Shown in pieces: positions 56,866 through 64,000 of a stretch of 64,000 nt of DNA. Origin of the DNA: Chloroflexota bacterium (GTDB lineage: Bacteria > Chloroflexota > Anaerolineae > B4-G1 > DUEL01). Location of the stretch: assembly GCA_014874475.1 (NCBI GenBank), contig JADBJJ010000023.1, forward strand, positions 1-64,000. The letters run 5' to 3'. The first letter of the stretch is position 1. Each line of letters begins with the position of its first letter. A program made the translations under genes and the position numbers. A model generated the notes under the pieces. The model worked only from the letters and a program-made list of their open reading frames with translations, was not told where the DNA came from and made no database searches.

Positions 56866-57771
56866 ATGAAAGTTCTGATCTGCGACCCCATAGACCCGGA
56901 GGCCGTAGAGACGATGCGCCAGGCCGGGATTGAGGTAGACGTCCGGGATACCATCACGGCGGAGGAACTGGAAGCCGTCGCTGCCGACTACGATGTGATG
57001 GTCGTCCGCAGCCGCACCAAGGTCACCGCAGCGGTGATAGATAAGGCCCCCAACCTGAAACTCATCGTCCGGGGCGGCGTGGGCGTGGATAACATTGACG
57101 TCAAGCACGCCCAGGCGAAGGGGATTGAGGTGCGCAACACCCCGCTGGCCTCTGCCAACTCCGTAGCCGAACTGACCATCGGCTATCTCTTTGCGCTGGC
57201 CCGCCAGATTCCCCAGGCCACCGCCTCTATGAAGGCCGGACAGTGGGAGAAGAAGGCCTTCAGCAAAGGGATAGAACTGGCCGGGAAGACGCTGGGGCTG
57301 GTGGGATGCGGCAACATCGGCCAACTGGTGGCCCAGAAAGCCGCCGCGCTGGGGATGACCGTCCTCTTCTACCGCCGCACCCCCACCGAAGTTCCCGGCG
57401 CCACCCAGGTCTCGCTGGAGGAGTTACTCGCCCGCTCCGACTTCATCTCTCTCCATATCCCGCTCACGCCCGAAACCCGCCATATCATCGGGCGAGCGGA
57501 GTTTGAGAAGATGAAGAAGGGCGTATACATCGTCAACTGCGGGCGCGGGGGGACGCTGGACGAGGCGGCTCTCTACGACGCGATCATCAGCGGGAAGGTG
57601 GCAGGCGCTGCACTGGACGTCTTTGAGGACGAGAAAGAGGACCGGGGCCGGCGACTGATGGAACTCCCGCAGGTCATTGGCTCCCCGCATGTCGGCGCGG
57701 GCACCGGGGAGGCCACGGAGCGCGTCGGAGCGGAGGTGGCTCAGATTATCATCGCGTTCGCCCGTTCATAA
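56866..57771 (+). CDS. serA: D-3-phosphoglycerate dehydrogenase family protein
   Basis: 301 aa, the short form without ACT domains. Substrate loop VRGGVGVDNIDV; NAD site LVGCGNIGQLVAQKA; catalytic Arg/Glu/His regions VNCGRGGTLDE, PLTPETRHIIG and GSPHVGAGTGEA. It oxidises 3-phosphoglycerate to phosphohydroxypyruvate, or could reduce hydroxypyruvate or glyoxylate. Downstream of a class V aminotransferase, it fits a SerA-SerC-like or serine/glyoxylate module. Lack of ACT domains means no allosteric serine site. Confidence 0.88.
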   Translation: MKVLICDPIDPEAVETMRQAGIEVDVRDTITAEELEAVAADYDVMVVRSRTKVTAAVIDKAPNLKLIVRGGVGVDNIDVKHAQAKGIEVRNTPLASANSVAELTIGYLFALARQIPQATASMKAGQWEKKAFSKGIELAGKTLGLVGCGNIGQLVAQKAAALGMTVLFYRRTPTEVPGATQVSLEELLARSDFISLHIPLTPETRHIIGRAEFEKMKKGVYIVNCGRGGTLDEAALYDAIISGKVAGAALDVFEDEKEDRGRRLMELPQVIGSPHVGAGTGEATERVGAEVAQIIIAFARS

Positions 57772-57790
57772 ATATCAAAGGTATCAGGGG

Positions 57791-57813
57791 CGGTCACCCT
57801 CAGGGGGTGACCG
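57791..57813 (+). terminator. Hairpin after serA
   Basis: CGGTCACCC / GGGTGACCG, 5-base loop, 19 bases past the serA stop and 27 before the next ATG; no T tract, so termination is uncertain. Confidence 0.4.
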
Positions 57814-57840
57814 ACCCTCTTATACCGGAGGAGGTCTCCT

Positions 57841-58572
57841 ATGATGCCCCCCGCTGCTGAATGGAGCATGGCTGTTGTCAGCACTATCTACCTGATCGGT
57901 ACCTGGACGGTGACGGTCCTGATGGCTCTAGCACTGCGGCGCGTTTCCCCCGAAACTCGCCCTGTCCTGAGATGGCCCTTCCTGGCGGTACTGATTCTGG
58001 CCCTCGGCGACTCTTTCCATACCATCCCCCGCATCTACCGCACCATCAGCGGCCAAACCCTCCCCACCCTGCTCACCTGGTTCGGCCGCCAGTGGGACTG
58101 GATCGCCCTGGGACTGGTCATCAGTTCGGCCACGATGAGCATCTTCTACCTGCTGCTGTTCCAGTACCGGCAGGAACGGCGGGGAGTCCGCTGGGACTTC
58201 TGGTCGTGGCTGATGCTGGGCCTGTTGGTCGTCCGGCTGGGCCTGCTCCCTTGCCCGCTGAACGGCTGGGAAGGGGACGCTGCGCCGGGCTGGCGCATCT
58301 ACCGGAATATCCCCTTCACCCTGATGGGACTGATCGTCATCCTGGCCCTCTTCCGGGACCGGTCGGAAGCCAATGGGCGGCACCGCCGCCTGCTGGAAGC
58401 AATTGCCTGGTGCCTGGTCATCTCCTTCATCACCTACTGGGTGACCGTCCTGGGCGCAGAGCAGTACCCGGTCTTGGGCGTAATGATGCTCCCCAAGACT
58501 ATTGCCTATCTGGTCGCCGTCATCCTACTATATCGGCTGGCCTTCATCCGCCCGGCAGGGGCACAGGCATAG
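57841..58572 (+). CDS. Seven-helix membrane protein, unknown function
   Basis: 243 aa, seven predicted hydrophobic helices with an outside N-terminus, for example AVVSTIYLIGTWTVTVLMALA, WIALGLVISSATMSIFYLLLF and AIAWCLVISFITYWVTVL. There are no enzyme motifs. An N-terminal DSFHTIPRIYR stretch is polar within the membrane region. GGAGGAGG lies before the ATG. Its stop is 13 bases from the oxidoreductase start, so they are co-transcribed. Confidence 0.75.
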   Translation: MMPPAAEWSMAVVSTIYLIGTWTVTVLMALALRRVSPETRPVLRWPFLAVLILALGDSFHTIPRIYRTISGQTLPTLLTWFGRQWDWIALGLVISSATMSIFYLLLFQYRQERRGVRWDFWSWLMLGLLVVRLGLLPCPLNGWEGDAAPGWRIYRNIPFTLMGLIVILALFRDRSEANGRHRRLLEAIAWCLVISFITYWVTVLGAEQYPVLGVMMLPKTIAYLVAVILLYRLAFIRPAGAQA

Positions 58573-58585
58573 CCGGAGGATTCGG

Positions 58586-59743
58586 ATGGACCTCCCCCGC
58601 ACTGCGGACGTCGTCATTATCGGCGGTGGAGTGATGGGCGTCAGCACCGCCTATCACCTGGCCCTCAAGGGGTGCCGGAACATCCTGCTCCTTGAGCGCG
58701 AGGCTTTCTTCGGCATCCAGGCCACCGGCAAGTGTGCCGGGGGTATCCGCTACCAGTTCGGCACCGAAATCAACGTCCGTCTCTCCCTCCTCAGCCTCCC
58801 TATGCTGGACCGTTTTGAAGAGGAACTGGGCCAGCCGATTGGCCTTCGCTACTGCGGGTATCTCTTCCTGCTGACCAATGAGAACGACGTCGCCGCGTTC
58901 CGACAGAACGTGGAGATGCAACACCGGCTGGGGGTGATGACCCGCTGGCTGGAAGTGGAAGAGATTGCCCGCATGGTGCCGCTGATCAATCTGGAGGGCG
59001 TCCTGGCAGGGACATTTCATGAACGGGACGGCCTGGCGGACCCCAACTCCGTCGTCCAGGGATACGTCTCCGGGGCGCGGCGGCTGGGGGCCCGCCTCCT
59101 CAACGATGTGGAGGTCACCGACATAGAGGTCGTCGGAGGTCAGGTGCGGGGCGTGGTGACCAACCGGGGGACGGTCTCCACTCCCATCGTTGTCAACGCA
59201 GCGGGGCCCTGGGCTGGCGAGGTAGGACGGATGGCCGGGCTGGATATCCCTATCGTCCCCATCCGCCGCCAGATCGTCGTCACCGGCCCCATCCCTGAGG
59301 TACCGCCCGATTTCCCCTTCGTCATTGACTTCGCCCAGTCCCTCTATTTCCATCGTGAGGGGCCGGGCATCCTGACCGGCATGTCCAACCCCAACGAGCC
59401 GCCCGGGTTTGACCAGTCCGTAGATGAAGAGTGGGAACTGGTCCACCTGGAGGCGGCGATGAAGCGGATGCCGATTCTGGAGAAGGCTACCCTGGCCAGC
59501 CACTGGGCCGGTCTCTACGAGGTCACGCCGGACGCGCATCCGATTTTGGGCCGGGTGCCCGAACTGGAGGGGTTCTACATCATCGGGGGCTTCAGTGGGC
59601 ACGGTTTTATGCACGGCCCGGCCTGCGGGCTTCTGCTGGCAGAGGAGATTCTGGACGGCCAGGCTCACACCCTGGACATCTCCTCCCTCTCCATCACCCG
59701 TTTCCGCGAGGGCCGGCTGATCCGGGAGTACAATGTGGTATAA
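58586..59743 (+). CDS. FAD-dependent oxidoreductase, DAO/sarcosine oxidase-beta type
   Basis: 385 aa. FAD fingerprint VVIIGGGVMGVSTAYHLALKG, the second strand NILLLEREAF, GIRYQFGTE, VVNAAGPWAGEVGR and a C-terminal PDAHPILGRVPELEGFYIIGG with SGHGFMHGP. The family oxidises secondary or primary amines such as sarcosine, glycine, proline or other D-amino acids, with transfer to O2 or an electron carrier. Glycine/serine genes nearby favour a glycine-type substrate, by context only. The start is the ATG behind GGAGGATT; an upstream in-frame ATG lies inside the membrane-protein gene. Confidence 0.88.
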   Translation: MDLPRTADVVIIGGGVMGVSTAYHLALKGCRNILLLEREAFFGIQATGKCAGGIRYQFGTEINVRLSLLSLPMLDRFEEELGQPIGLRYCGYLFLLTNENDVAAFRQNVEMQHRLGVMTRWLEVEEIARMVPLINLEGVLAGTFHERDGLADPNSVVQGYVSGARRLGARLLNDVEVTDIEVVGGQVRGVVTNRGTVSTPIVVNAAGPWAGEVGRMAGLDIPIVPIRRQIVVTGPIPEVPPDFPFVIDFAQSLYFHREGPGILTGMSNPNEPPGFDQSVDEEWELVHLEAAMKRMPILEKATLASHWAGLYEVTPDAHPILGRVPELEGFYIIGGFSGHGFMHGPACGLLLAEEILDGQAHTLDISSLSITRFREGRLIREYNVV

Positions 59744-59821
59744 TATGACGTAGAAGTGGCGTTTCGCGGCGGCCAGAGTCGCCGCTGCAGCGGGACAACC
59801 CTAATTCAATCAAAGCATCAG

Positions 59822-59857
59822 GGGGACGGGGCCATCATTTGCCCCGTCCTTTGCTTT
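59822..59857 (+). terminator. Rho-independent terminator or attenuator ahead of the caspase-fold gene
   Basis: GGACGGGGC / GCCCCGTCC, 8-base loop, then TTTGCTTTTA. It lies only 25 bases before the next ATG; a TGG-extended TATAAT (59738-59743) just upstream could start a transcript that passes through it. Confidence 0.7.
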
Positions 59858-59881
59858 TATATCAGCAGGAGGTAGCAAGAA

Positions 59882-61456
59882 ATGGCACGGCGAACTCACA
59901 TCACCCTGGGGAGCAGTTTCGCTCTTGGCATCCTGCTGGCGCTGGCCTGGACCTGGGCTCTGGCCGCGCCCCTGGAGCCGCCCGTCCACATCGCCCCGCC
60001 GATACGCGGGCCCGACGATTACACCTTTACCCCACTTCCCCCTCCCGAACCCCGGATAGCCCCCACCGCCGTCACCCTGAAGGCAGTGGCCATCGTGGGA
60101 GATGTCGAAGAGCACACATCCTCTTTCAAGCAAGATATGGATAGGGCTGTCGCAGTCCTCCAGAGCCGCAGCGTCGTCGTGGAAAAGTTCTACTACGGCG
60201 ACCGTTCTTTCACCTGGCGGGACATCGTCACCGCTGCGACGGGCGCCCATTTTCTGCTTTACATGGGCCACGGAGTCTACTGGAGTGGCAACTGTAACCA
60301 GCCCACCCTGGTCGGCGGGTTCTATTTGGGGCTAAATCAATTTGTCCATCCGGACCAGATTCGCTCCGACCTGAACGGCCGAATGGCTCACGGAGCAATC
60401 GTTATCCTCAGCCACGTCTGCTTCAGCGCAGGCCAGAGCGCCTGCGACCCCAGTGGCTCTCCGAGCCAGGACGAAGCAGCCCGGCGGGTCCAGATGTACG
60501 CCGCCCCTTTCGTGGATATCGGCCTGAAGGCCTACTTCGCCAACAACTACTTCCAATCCGCCGAGAATTATGTGAACCTGATTCTGGCCGATCCGGCGAC
60601 CCGTAAAACGGTAGGGGACATTTTCAAGAGCGTCTACCCGAACGACTCCAACAAATTCCGGGACCTTTCCTATTCCAAACCCGAATACGATATGTGGCTG
60701 AACGGCGAGACCGGCGCCTGGCATCACGCGTTCGTCGGCATCCCCTCTTACCGCTTCATGGCCGACCGCTGCGAACTGGCCCCCCTGCCGAGCGTACTCA
60801 CGTTCACCTACAACCTGGCGACAGGTGCCCTGCGCCCTCCCGGCCGAACGATCACCCCGACCGCCCTTTATTGTCCGCTGAACTGGACGGTTGCCCGGGA
60901 CGGCAACTGGTTCACCGTCACCCCCACCTCCGGACGGACCCCGACGGACAGCCTCCAGGTTCAGCCCCTCACGACGACCCTCTCCGGGTACGCCGTCGGA
61001 CGCTACACAGGCACCATCACCGTCACTGTGACCGACCCGCCGGGAACTATCAACAGCCCCCAGCGGATAACCGTGACGGTGGACGTGGGCCGGCCGCGCC
61101 TGGCGGACCTTCCGCCCGTCCTGACGTTCACGTACTTCGTATCCGACAGCACCCTGATCCCCTCCGTACACCTGTTAGACCTGCGCAACGTCGGCTCGGA
61201 GGACCCGTTGAGTTGGACGGCGCTGCGAAGCGGGACGTGGTTCACCTTCGCGCCCGCATCCGGCACAACCCCGCAGACTCTCTGGATCACCCCGACGGTG
61301 TTCCCCGATACACCAGTCACCCTGACGGGGCGCCTCACGGTGACGGTCATTTCTCCAACGGGTACGCTCAGCCCGGTTCAATCCACTGCCCTGACCCTTC
61401 GGGTTGTTCCGCAGGCTTCCTGGTTTGCGTATCTGCCGTGTGTGATGCGGCATTAA
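59882..61456 (+). CDS. Secreted caspase-fold (clan CD) peptidase-like protein
   Basis: 524 aa. Signal peptide (FALGILLALAWTWALA). A domain of ~240 residues starts LKAVAIVGDVEEH, with candidate catalytic His130 in HFLLYMGHG and Cys180 in IVILSHVCFSAGQS; the hydrophobic strand-His-Gly and strand-Cys pattern is that of caspases, gingipains and clostripain. Two BACON/Ig-like domains follow (LNWTVARDGNWFTVTPTSG; LSWTALRSGTWFTFAPASG), and the chain ends WFAYLPCVMRH. Substrate unknown; an inactive homologue is possible. AGGAGG lies before the ATG. Confidence 0.75.
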   Translation: MARRTHITLGSSFALGILLALAWTWALAAPLEPPVHIAPPIRGPDDYTFTPLPPPEPRIAPTAVTLKAVAIVGDVEEHTSSFKQDMDRAVAVLQSRSVVVEKFYYGDRSFTWRDIVTAATGAHFLLYMGHGVYWSGNCNQPTLVGGFYLGLNQFVHPDQIRSDLNGRMAHGAIVILSHVCFSAGQSACDPSGSPSQDEAARRVQMYAAPFVDIGLKAYFANNYFQSAENYVNLILADPATRKTVGDIFKSVYPNDSNKFRDLSYSKPEYDMWLNGETGAWHHAFVGIPSYRFMADRCELAPLPSVLTFTYNLATGALRPPGRTITPTALYCPLNWTVARDGNWFTVTPTSGRTPTDSLQVQPLTTTLSGYAVGRYTGTITVTVTDPPGTINSPQRITVTVDVGRPRLADLPPVLTFTYFVSDSTLIPSVHLLDLRNVGSEDPLSWTALRSGTWFTFAPASGTTPQTLWITPTVFPDTPVTLTGRLTVTVISPTGTLSPVQSTALTLRVVPQASWFAYLPCVMRH

Positions 61457-61464
61457 AAGAGGAC

Positions 61465-61481
61465 GGCGGCCATAGGCCGCC
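61465..61481. terminator. Hairpin between convergent genes
   Basis: GGCGGCC / GGCCGCC with a 3-base loop, nine bases after the stop of the caspase-fold gene and ahead of the 3' end of the M20 gene. Confidence 0.55.
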
Positions 61482-61532
61482 GCCTCCCTCTCCCACCACA
61501 GCGCCGCCGATGGGAAAATGGATGGCCAGTAT

Positions 61533-62693
61533 TCACTTCTCCCCCCGGAGCAGGCGCAAAGCGGCTTCCGCCAGAATCGCCGCCCCCACCGGCAGGCAGC
61601 GCTCGTCAATATCAAAGCGCGGGTTGTGAGCGAACCGATCGTCCCCCTCTATCCGGCATCCCAGGTCCAGCATCGCGCCCGGAGCCAGCGCCGAAAAGTA
61701 TCCGAAATCCTCTGCCCCCATCCCCGGATGGGGCGGTTGGATATGCCCCTCGCCCAGCAGGTCTATAGTGACCTTCTGCAACAGGTCTATGATCTGGGCA
61801 TCGTTCACCATCGGCGGGTAGCCGATCTCCAGGCGGAGGTCGTAATCGCCGCCCAGCGCGCGGGCGATCTGCAAAGCCCGCTCTATCTCTGCATGAATCT
61901 GCCCCTGCACTTCTGGCTTCATATATCGGATGGTCCCTGTCAACTCCACCCGGTCCGGGATGACATTATCGGCCTGGCCTCCATGAATGGAGCCAATGCT
62001 GACGACGGCCGGCACCGTCGGATCCAGCCGTCGGGAAACGGTGCTATGCAGGGCCAGAATCACATAACCGGCGATATAAATGGGGTCCACCGCCCTGTGG
62101 GGATAGGCCCCATGTCCTCCACGTCCCAGGATGGTGGCGTAGAATGTATCCACCCCTGCCGATGCCGGCCCGGCCTCCAGGACGACGTCTCCCGTTCTCA
62201 CCTGGGGAGCCACGTGCAGGGAAAGGACAGCATCCACTCCCTCCATTGCGCCGTCCTGAATCATGCGCGGCGCGCCACTGAGGCCCTCCTCGTCCGCTAT
62301 CTCCTCCGCCGGCTGGAATAGAAGGCGGATGGTGCCGGGGAACGAGTCGTCGGCCAGCAACTTCGCCACCCCCAGAGCGATCGCGGTGTGAGCATCGTGC
62401 CCGCAGGCGTGCATAACGCCCGGGACCTGAGAGGCATAGGGAACGTCGTTCGCCTCCTGGATGGGGAGAGCATCCATATCCGCCCGTACGGCAATGATGG
62501 GGTGCCCTTCCCCGCGCTCCGCCACGACGCCGGTCCGCCCCACCCCACTCCGAACGCGATAGCCCAGTCCGGTCAGTATTTCCGCCACCCGGGCCGCAGT
62601 CCGGGTCTCCCGAAAGCCCAGTTCAGGATAGGCATGGAACTCCCGCCGCCAGGCAACCAGTTGTTCGTAAATATGCTGGGCTTGCTCTATCAT
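61533..62693 (-). CDS. M20-family amidohydrolase (hippurate/N-acyl amino acid hydrolase type)
   Basis: 386 aa. Metal and catalytic motifs: AVRADMDALPI, HACGHDAHTA, FQPAEEI, a dimerisation domain with GRGGHGAYPH, and GMGAEDFGYF. It hydrolyses N-acyl or N-carbamoyl amino acids or small amides in the cytosol. The ATG at 62693 has AGGAGGTT upstream; the open frame 70 codons further is antisense to the promoter region. It has a divergent promoter with the cyclic-nucleotide-binding gene. Confidence 0.92.
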   Translation of the reverse strand: MIEQAQHIYEQLVAWRREFHAYPELGFRETRTAARVAEILTGLGYRVRSGVGRTGVVAERGEGHPIIAVRADMDALPIQEANDVPYASQVPGVMHACGHDAHTAIALGVAKLLADDSFPGTIRLLFQPAEEIADEEGLSGAPRMIQDGAMEGVDAVLSLHVAPQVRTGDVVLEAGPASAGVDTFYATILGRGGHGAYPHRAVDPIYIAGYVILALHSTVSRRLDPTVPAVVSIGSIHGGQADNVIPDRVELTGTIRYMKPEVQGQIHAEIERALQIARALGGDYDLRLEIGYPPMVNDAQIIDLLQKVTIDLLGEGHIQPPHPGMGAEDFGYFSALAPGAMLDLGCRIEGDDRFAHNPRFDIDERCLPVGAAILAEAALRLLRGEK

Positions 62694-62713
62694 ACGCAAC
62701 CTCCTGATGCGAG

Positions 62714-62741
62714 ATTGTACCACACCCGGCTCTCTTGACAA
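62714..62741 (-). promoter_or_regulatory. Promoter of the M20 gene
   Basis: TTGTCA-16-TACAAT reading leftward, 21 bases before the start; its -35 overlaps that of the divergent promoter. Confidence 0.6.
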
Positions 62742-62763
62742 TCTCCCCATTCTGCCGTACCAT
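62735..62763 (+). promoter_or_regulatory. Possible promoter of the cyclic-nucleotide-binding gene
   Basis: TTGACA-17-TACCAT; good -35, poor -10. It would give a leader of ~160 bases, in which I see no known riboswitch. Confidence 0.4.
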
Positions 62764-62931
62764 ATACACGCCGGGATCGAGGGAGCAAATTGTCGCTGCA
62801 CCCTGTCATTTTTTGTGGAAGGAGCGGAGCAGAGGGCTCTGCAAAGGGCAAAAGCACCACGACGGTTCGGGGCTTCTGCCAGGTACGGCCTTCGGAGACT
62901 CAACGGCGGCAGATTGACCGGGAGGGTTATA

Positions 62932-63405
62932 ATGGAAGAGTTGGTAGAACTTCTGAAACGAACAGACCTCTTCTACGGACTGGCGGAGGAGGACATCCGG
63001 CGCCTTATCGCCGTCGGTCGCTGGGTCACCTACAACGCTAACGAGACCATCATCCACGAAGGAGACCCTTCGGATGCACTCTACATCATCCAGAAGGGCA
63101 TGGTAGAAGTCGTCGTTCCCCACGGCTCCGTCCCAGACATCCCCGGCCCACCCGAAGCGACATCGGTGGTCCGCCTGGGGGAAGGACAGATTTTCGGGGA
63201 GATGGGATTGGTAGACGGGGGGAGCCGTTCCGCTACCGTCCGCGCGCTGATGGATGGTACGACCGTTTTTGTCCTCCCGCAAGACGCGTTCTACAGCCTC
63301 TGCGACCAGAACCACACCATCGGCTACACTGTCATGCGCAATATCGCCTGCGACCTTTCATTTAAATTGCGCCATCGCAACCTGCGGGTGATGGCTGGGT
63401 GGTAG
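62932..63405 (+). CDS. Cyclic nucleotide-binding domain protein
   Basis: 157 aa. Short N-terminal helix (EELVELLKRTDLFYGLAEEDI), then a CRP-type beta barrel with IIHEGDPSDALYIIQKGMVEVV and the phosphate-binding cassette IFGEMGLVDGGSRSATVRA, including the Arg that contacts cNMP. There is no HTH, so it is not a transcription factor by itself and is more likely a sensor that acts on a partner. GGGAGGG lies before the ATG; the longer open frame has no start signal. First gene of a tight three-gene operon. Confidence 0.88.
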   Translation: MEELVELLKRTDLFYGLAEEDIRRLIAVGRWVTYNANETIIHEGDPSDALYIIQKGMVEVVVPHGSVPDIPGPPEATSVVRLGEGQIFGEMGLVDGGSRSATVRALMDGTTVFVLPQDAFYSLCDQNHTIGYTVMRNIACDLSFKLRHRNLRVMAGW

Positions 63406-63413
63406 GGAGCGCG

Positions 63414-63626
63414 ATGATCTACAAGGTCAGTTACGTTGTGCTGGGTGGACGCCATCCCGGAGCCATTTTGAATCAGGATACCCCTCCTCGGCTGGGCGAA
63501 GTGGTGGTCTTTGGGGAGGACCGGTTTGAAGTGGTAGAAGTGGCCGACCTGATCCCTCCTCACGGGGATTTCGCTTATCTTCACGTGACCCTCCGCCCGC
63601 TGACGGGGGAAGGGCGAGAACATTGA
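63414..63626 (+). CDS. 70-aa protein, unknown function
   Basis: 70 aa, mostly beta strands (YKVSYVVLGGRHPGAIL, EVVVFGEDRFEVVEVADLI, YLHVTLRPLTG). No family recognised. GGGAG lies before the ATG, eight bases after the previous stop; its TGA shares one base with the methyltransferase ATG. Tight packing supports that it is real and that it works with its neighbours. Confidence 0.65.
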   Translation: MIYKVSYVVLGGRHPGAILNQDTPPRLGEVVVFGEDRFEVVEVADLIPPHGDFAYLHVTLRPLTGEGREH

Positions 63627-64000
63627 TGCCCTCTCTGCCCATCTGCGACTATGAGGGCTCCCGGTACCAGACTGAATTCTGGGGGCCCGAGCGAGCATAC
63701 GAAGACGGCGCCGAGCGGGCCGCGCTGCGCGCACTTTTGCCTCCTGCTGGCCGTCTCCTGATAGAAATCGGCGCCGGCTTCGGCCGTCTGGCCAACCTCT
63801 ACAGCGGGTACGAGCGGGTAGTGCTCCTGGACTACGCCCGCTCCCAACTCCTGCAGGCCCGGGAGCGCCTGGGTGATGCCGGCCCGGCTGGCCGTCCCCG
63901 CTACCTCTACGTCCTGGGCGACTTCTACCGCCTCCCCTTCGCTCCAGGACTTTTTGACACCGTGGTGATGGTGCGAACCCTCCATCATGCCGCCGACGCG
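63626..64000 (+). CDS. SAM-dependent methyltransferase (partial, 3' end beyond the window)
   Basis: 125 codons up to the last base of the window. Class I methyltransferase features: motif I LLIEIGAGFGRLANLY, motif II VVLLDYARSQLLQAR, GDFYRLPFAPGLFDTVVMVRTLHH (motifs III/IV). Small-molecule type; substrate unknown. ATG overlaps the preceding stop by one base. Confidence 0.85.
   Translation, partial: MPSLPICDYEGSRYQTEFWGPERAYEDGAERAALRALLPPAGRLLIEIGAGFGRLANLYSGYERVVLLDYARSQLLQARERLGDAGPAGRPRYLYVLGDFYRLPFAPGLFDTVVMVRTLHHAADA

Overview
The window looks like chromosomal DNA of a high-GC member of the Chloroflexota, probably Anaerolineae or a related thermophilic class. This is inferred from the gene mix, not from a database search: an EssC/WXG100 type VII-like locus, an HrcA/CIRCE-controlled groESL operon, secreted DUF11, NEW3 and GH13 proteins, a recurring Tyr-Leu-Pro C-terminal tail, a serine hydroxymethyltransferase-GcvT fusion and Gram-positive-style LPxTG and GAACNNNNGTTC signals. 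Vegetative promoters of the TTGNCA-(16-18)-TATAAT type are easy to find.

Layout. 1-5.9 kb (minus strand): a type VII-like export locus with WXG100 protein, EssC ATPase, a long WXG-type protein and a kinase-like gene running off the edge. 5.9-9.3 kb: a decayed patch with a frameshifted kinase, a truncated membrane-protein gene, a transposase remnant and a broken HEPN gene, between small intact genes. 9.3-15.6 kb: a 2077-residue secreted repeat protein. 15.7-22.3 kb (minus): a peroxiredoxin fusion with an in-frame UGA, then ftsH, tsaC and a TgpA-like transglutaminase. 22.4-25.5 kb: DRTGG, CBS/ATPase and DUF5107 genes. 25.6-28.8 kb: an ABC exporter with a NEW3 membrane protein. 29.2-34.0 kb: a very large extracellular GH13 glucanase split by one frameshift. 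34.1-37.3 kb: the GlyA-GcvT fusion. 37.6-40.7 kb: a membrane protein, 2-oxoacid:ferredoxin oxidoreductase gamma and beta subunits, and tRNA-Leu, tRNA-Cys and tRNA-Gly. 40.8-46.2 kb (plus): phosphoesterase, DUF4349, MazG, CBS and ion-permease genes. 46.2-48.2 kb: a small FtsK-like cassette behind a strong promoter that overlaps a LexA-like palindrome. 48.3-64 kb (plus unless noted): groES-groEL, gyrB, Fe-alcohol dehydrogenase, PTS enzyme I, serine-glyoxylate-type aminotransferase, SerA, a membrane protein, a DAO-family oxidase, a secreted caspase-fold protein, an M20 amidohydrolase (minus), and a cyclic-nucleotide-binding/methyltransferase operon running off the end.

The strongest undescribed candidate is at 21219-22274. 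Two adjacent open frames are one gene interrupted by a single in-frame TGA exactly where a peroxiredoxin would have its catalytic Cys. The TGA is followed at 21 nt by an 8-bp hairpin with a GUG loop, as expected of a bacterial SECIS. The gene would encode a membrane-anchored SurA_N-like/peroxiredoxin selenoprotein. Other points of interest are the shared YLPxVxR tail on three unrelated secreted proteins, the possibly SOS-controlled FtsK cassette, and the SHMT-GcvT fusion with a vestigial GcvT-like segment in its middle.

Functionally, much of the window concerns the cell envelope (export, proteolysis, polysaccharide degradation) and one-carbon/glycine/serine/glyoxylate metabolism (GlyA-GcvT, aminotransferase, SerA, DAO oxidase). 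A block of housekeeping genes lies between (groESL, gyrB, ftsH, tsaC, mazG, tRNAs).
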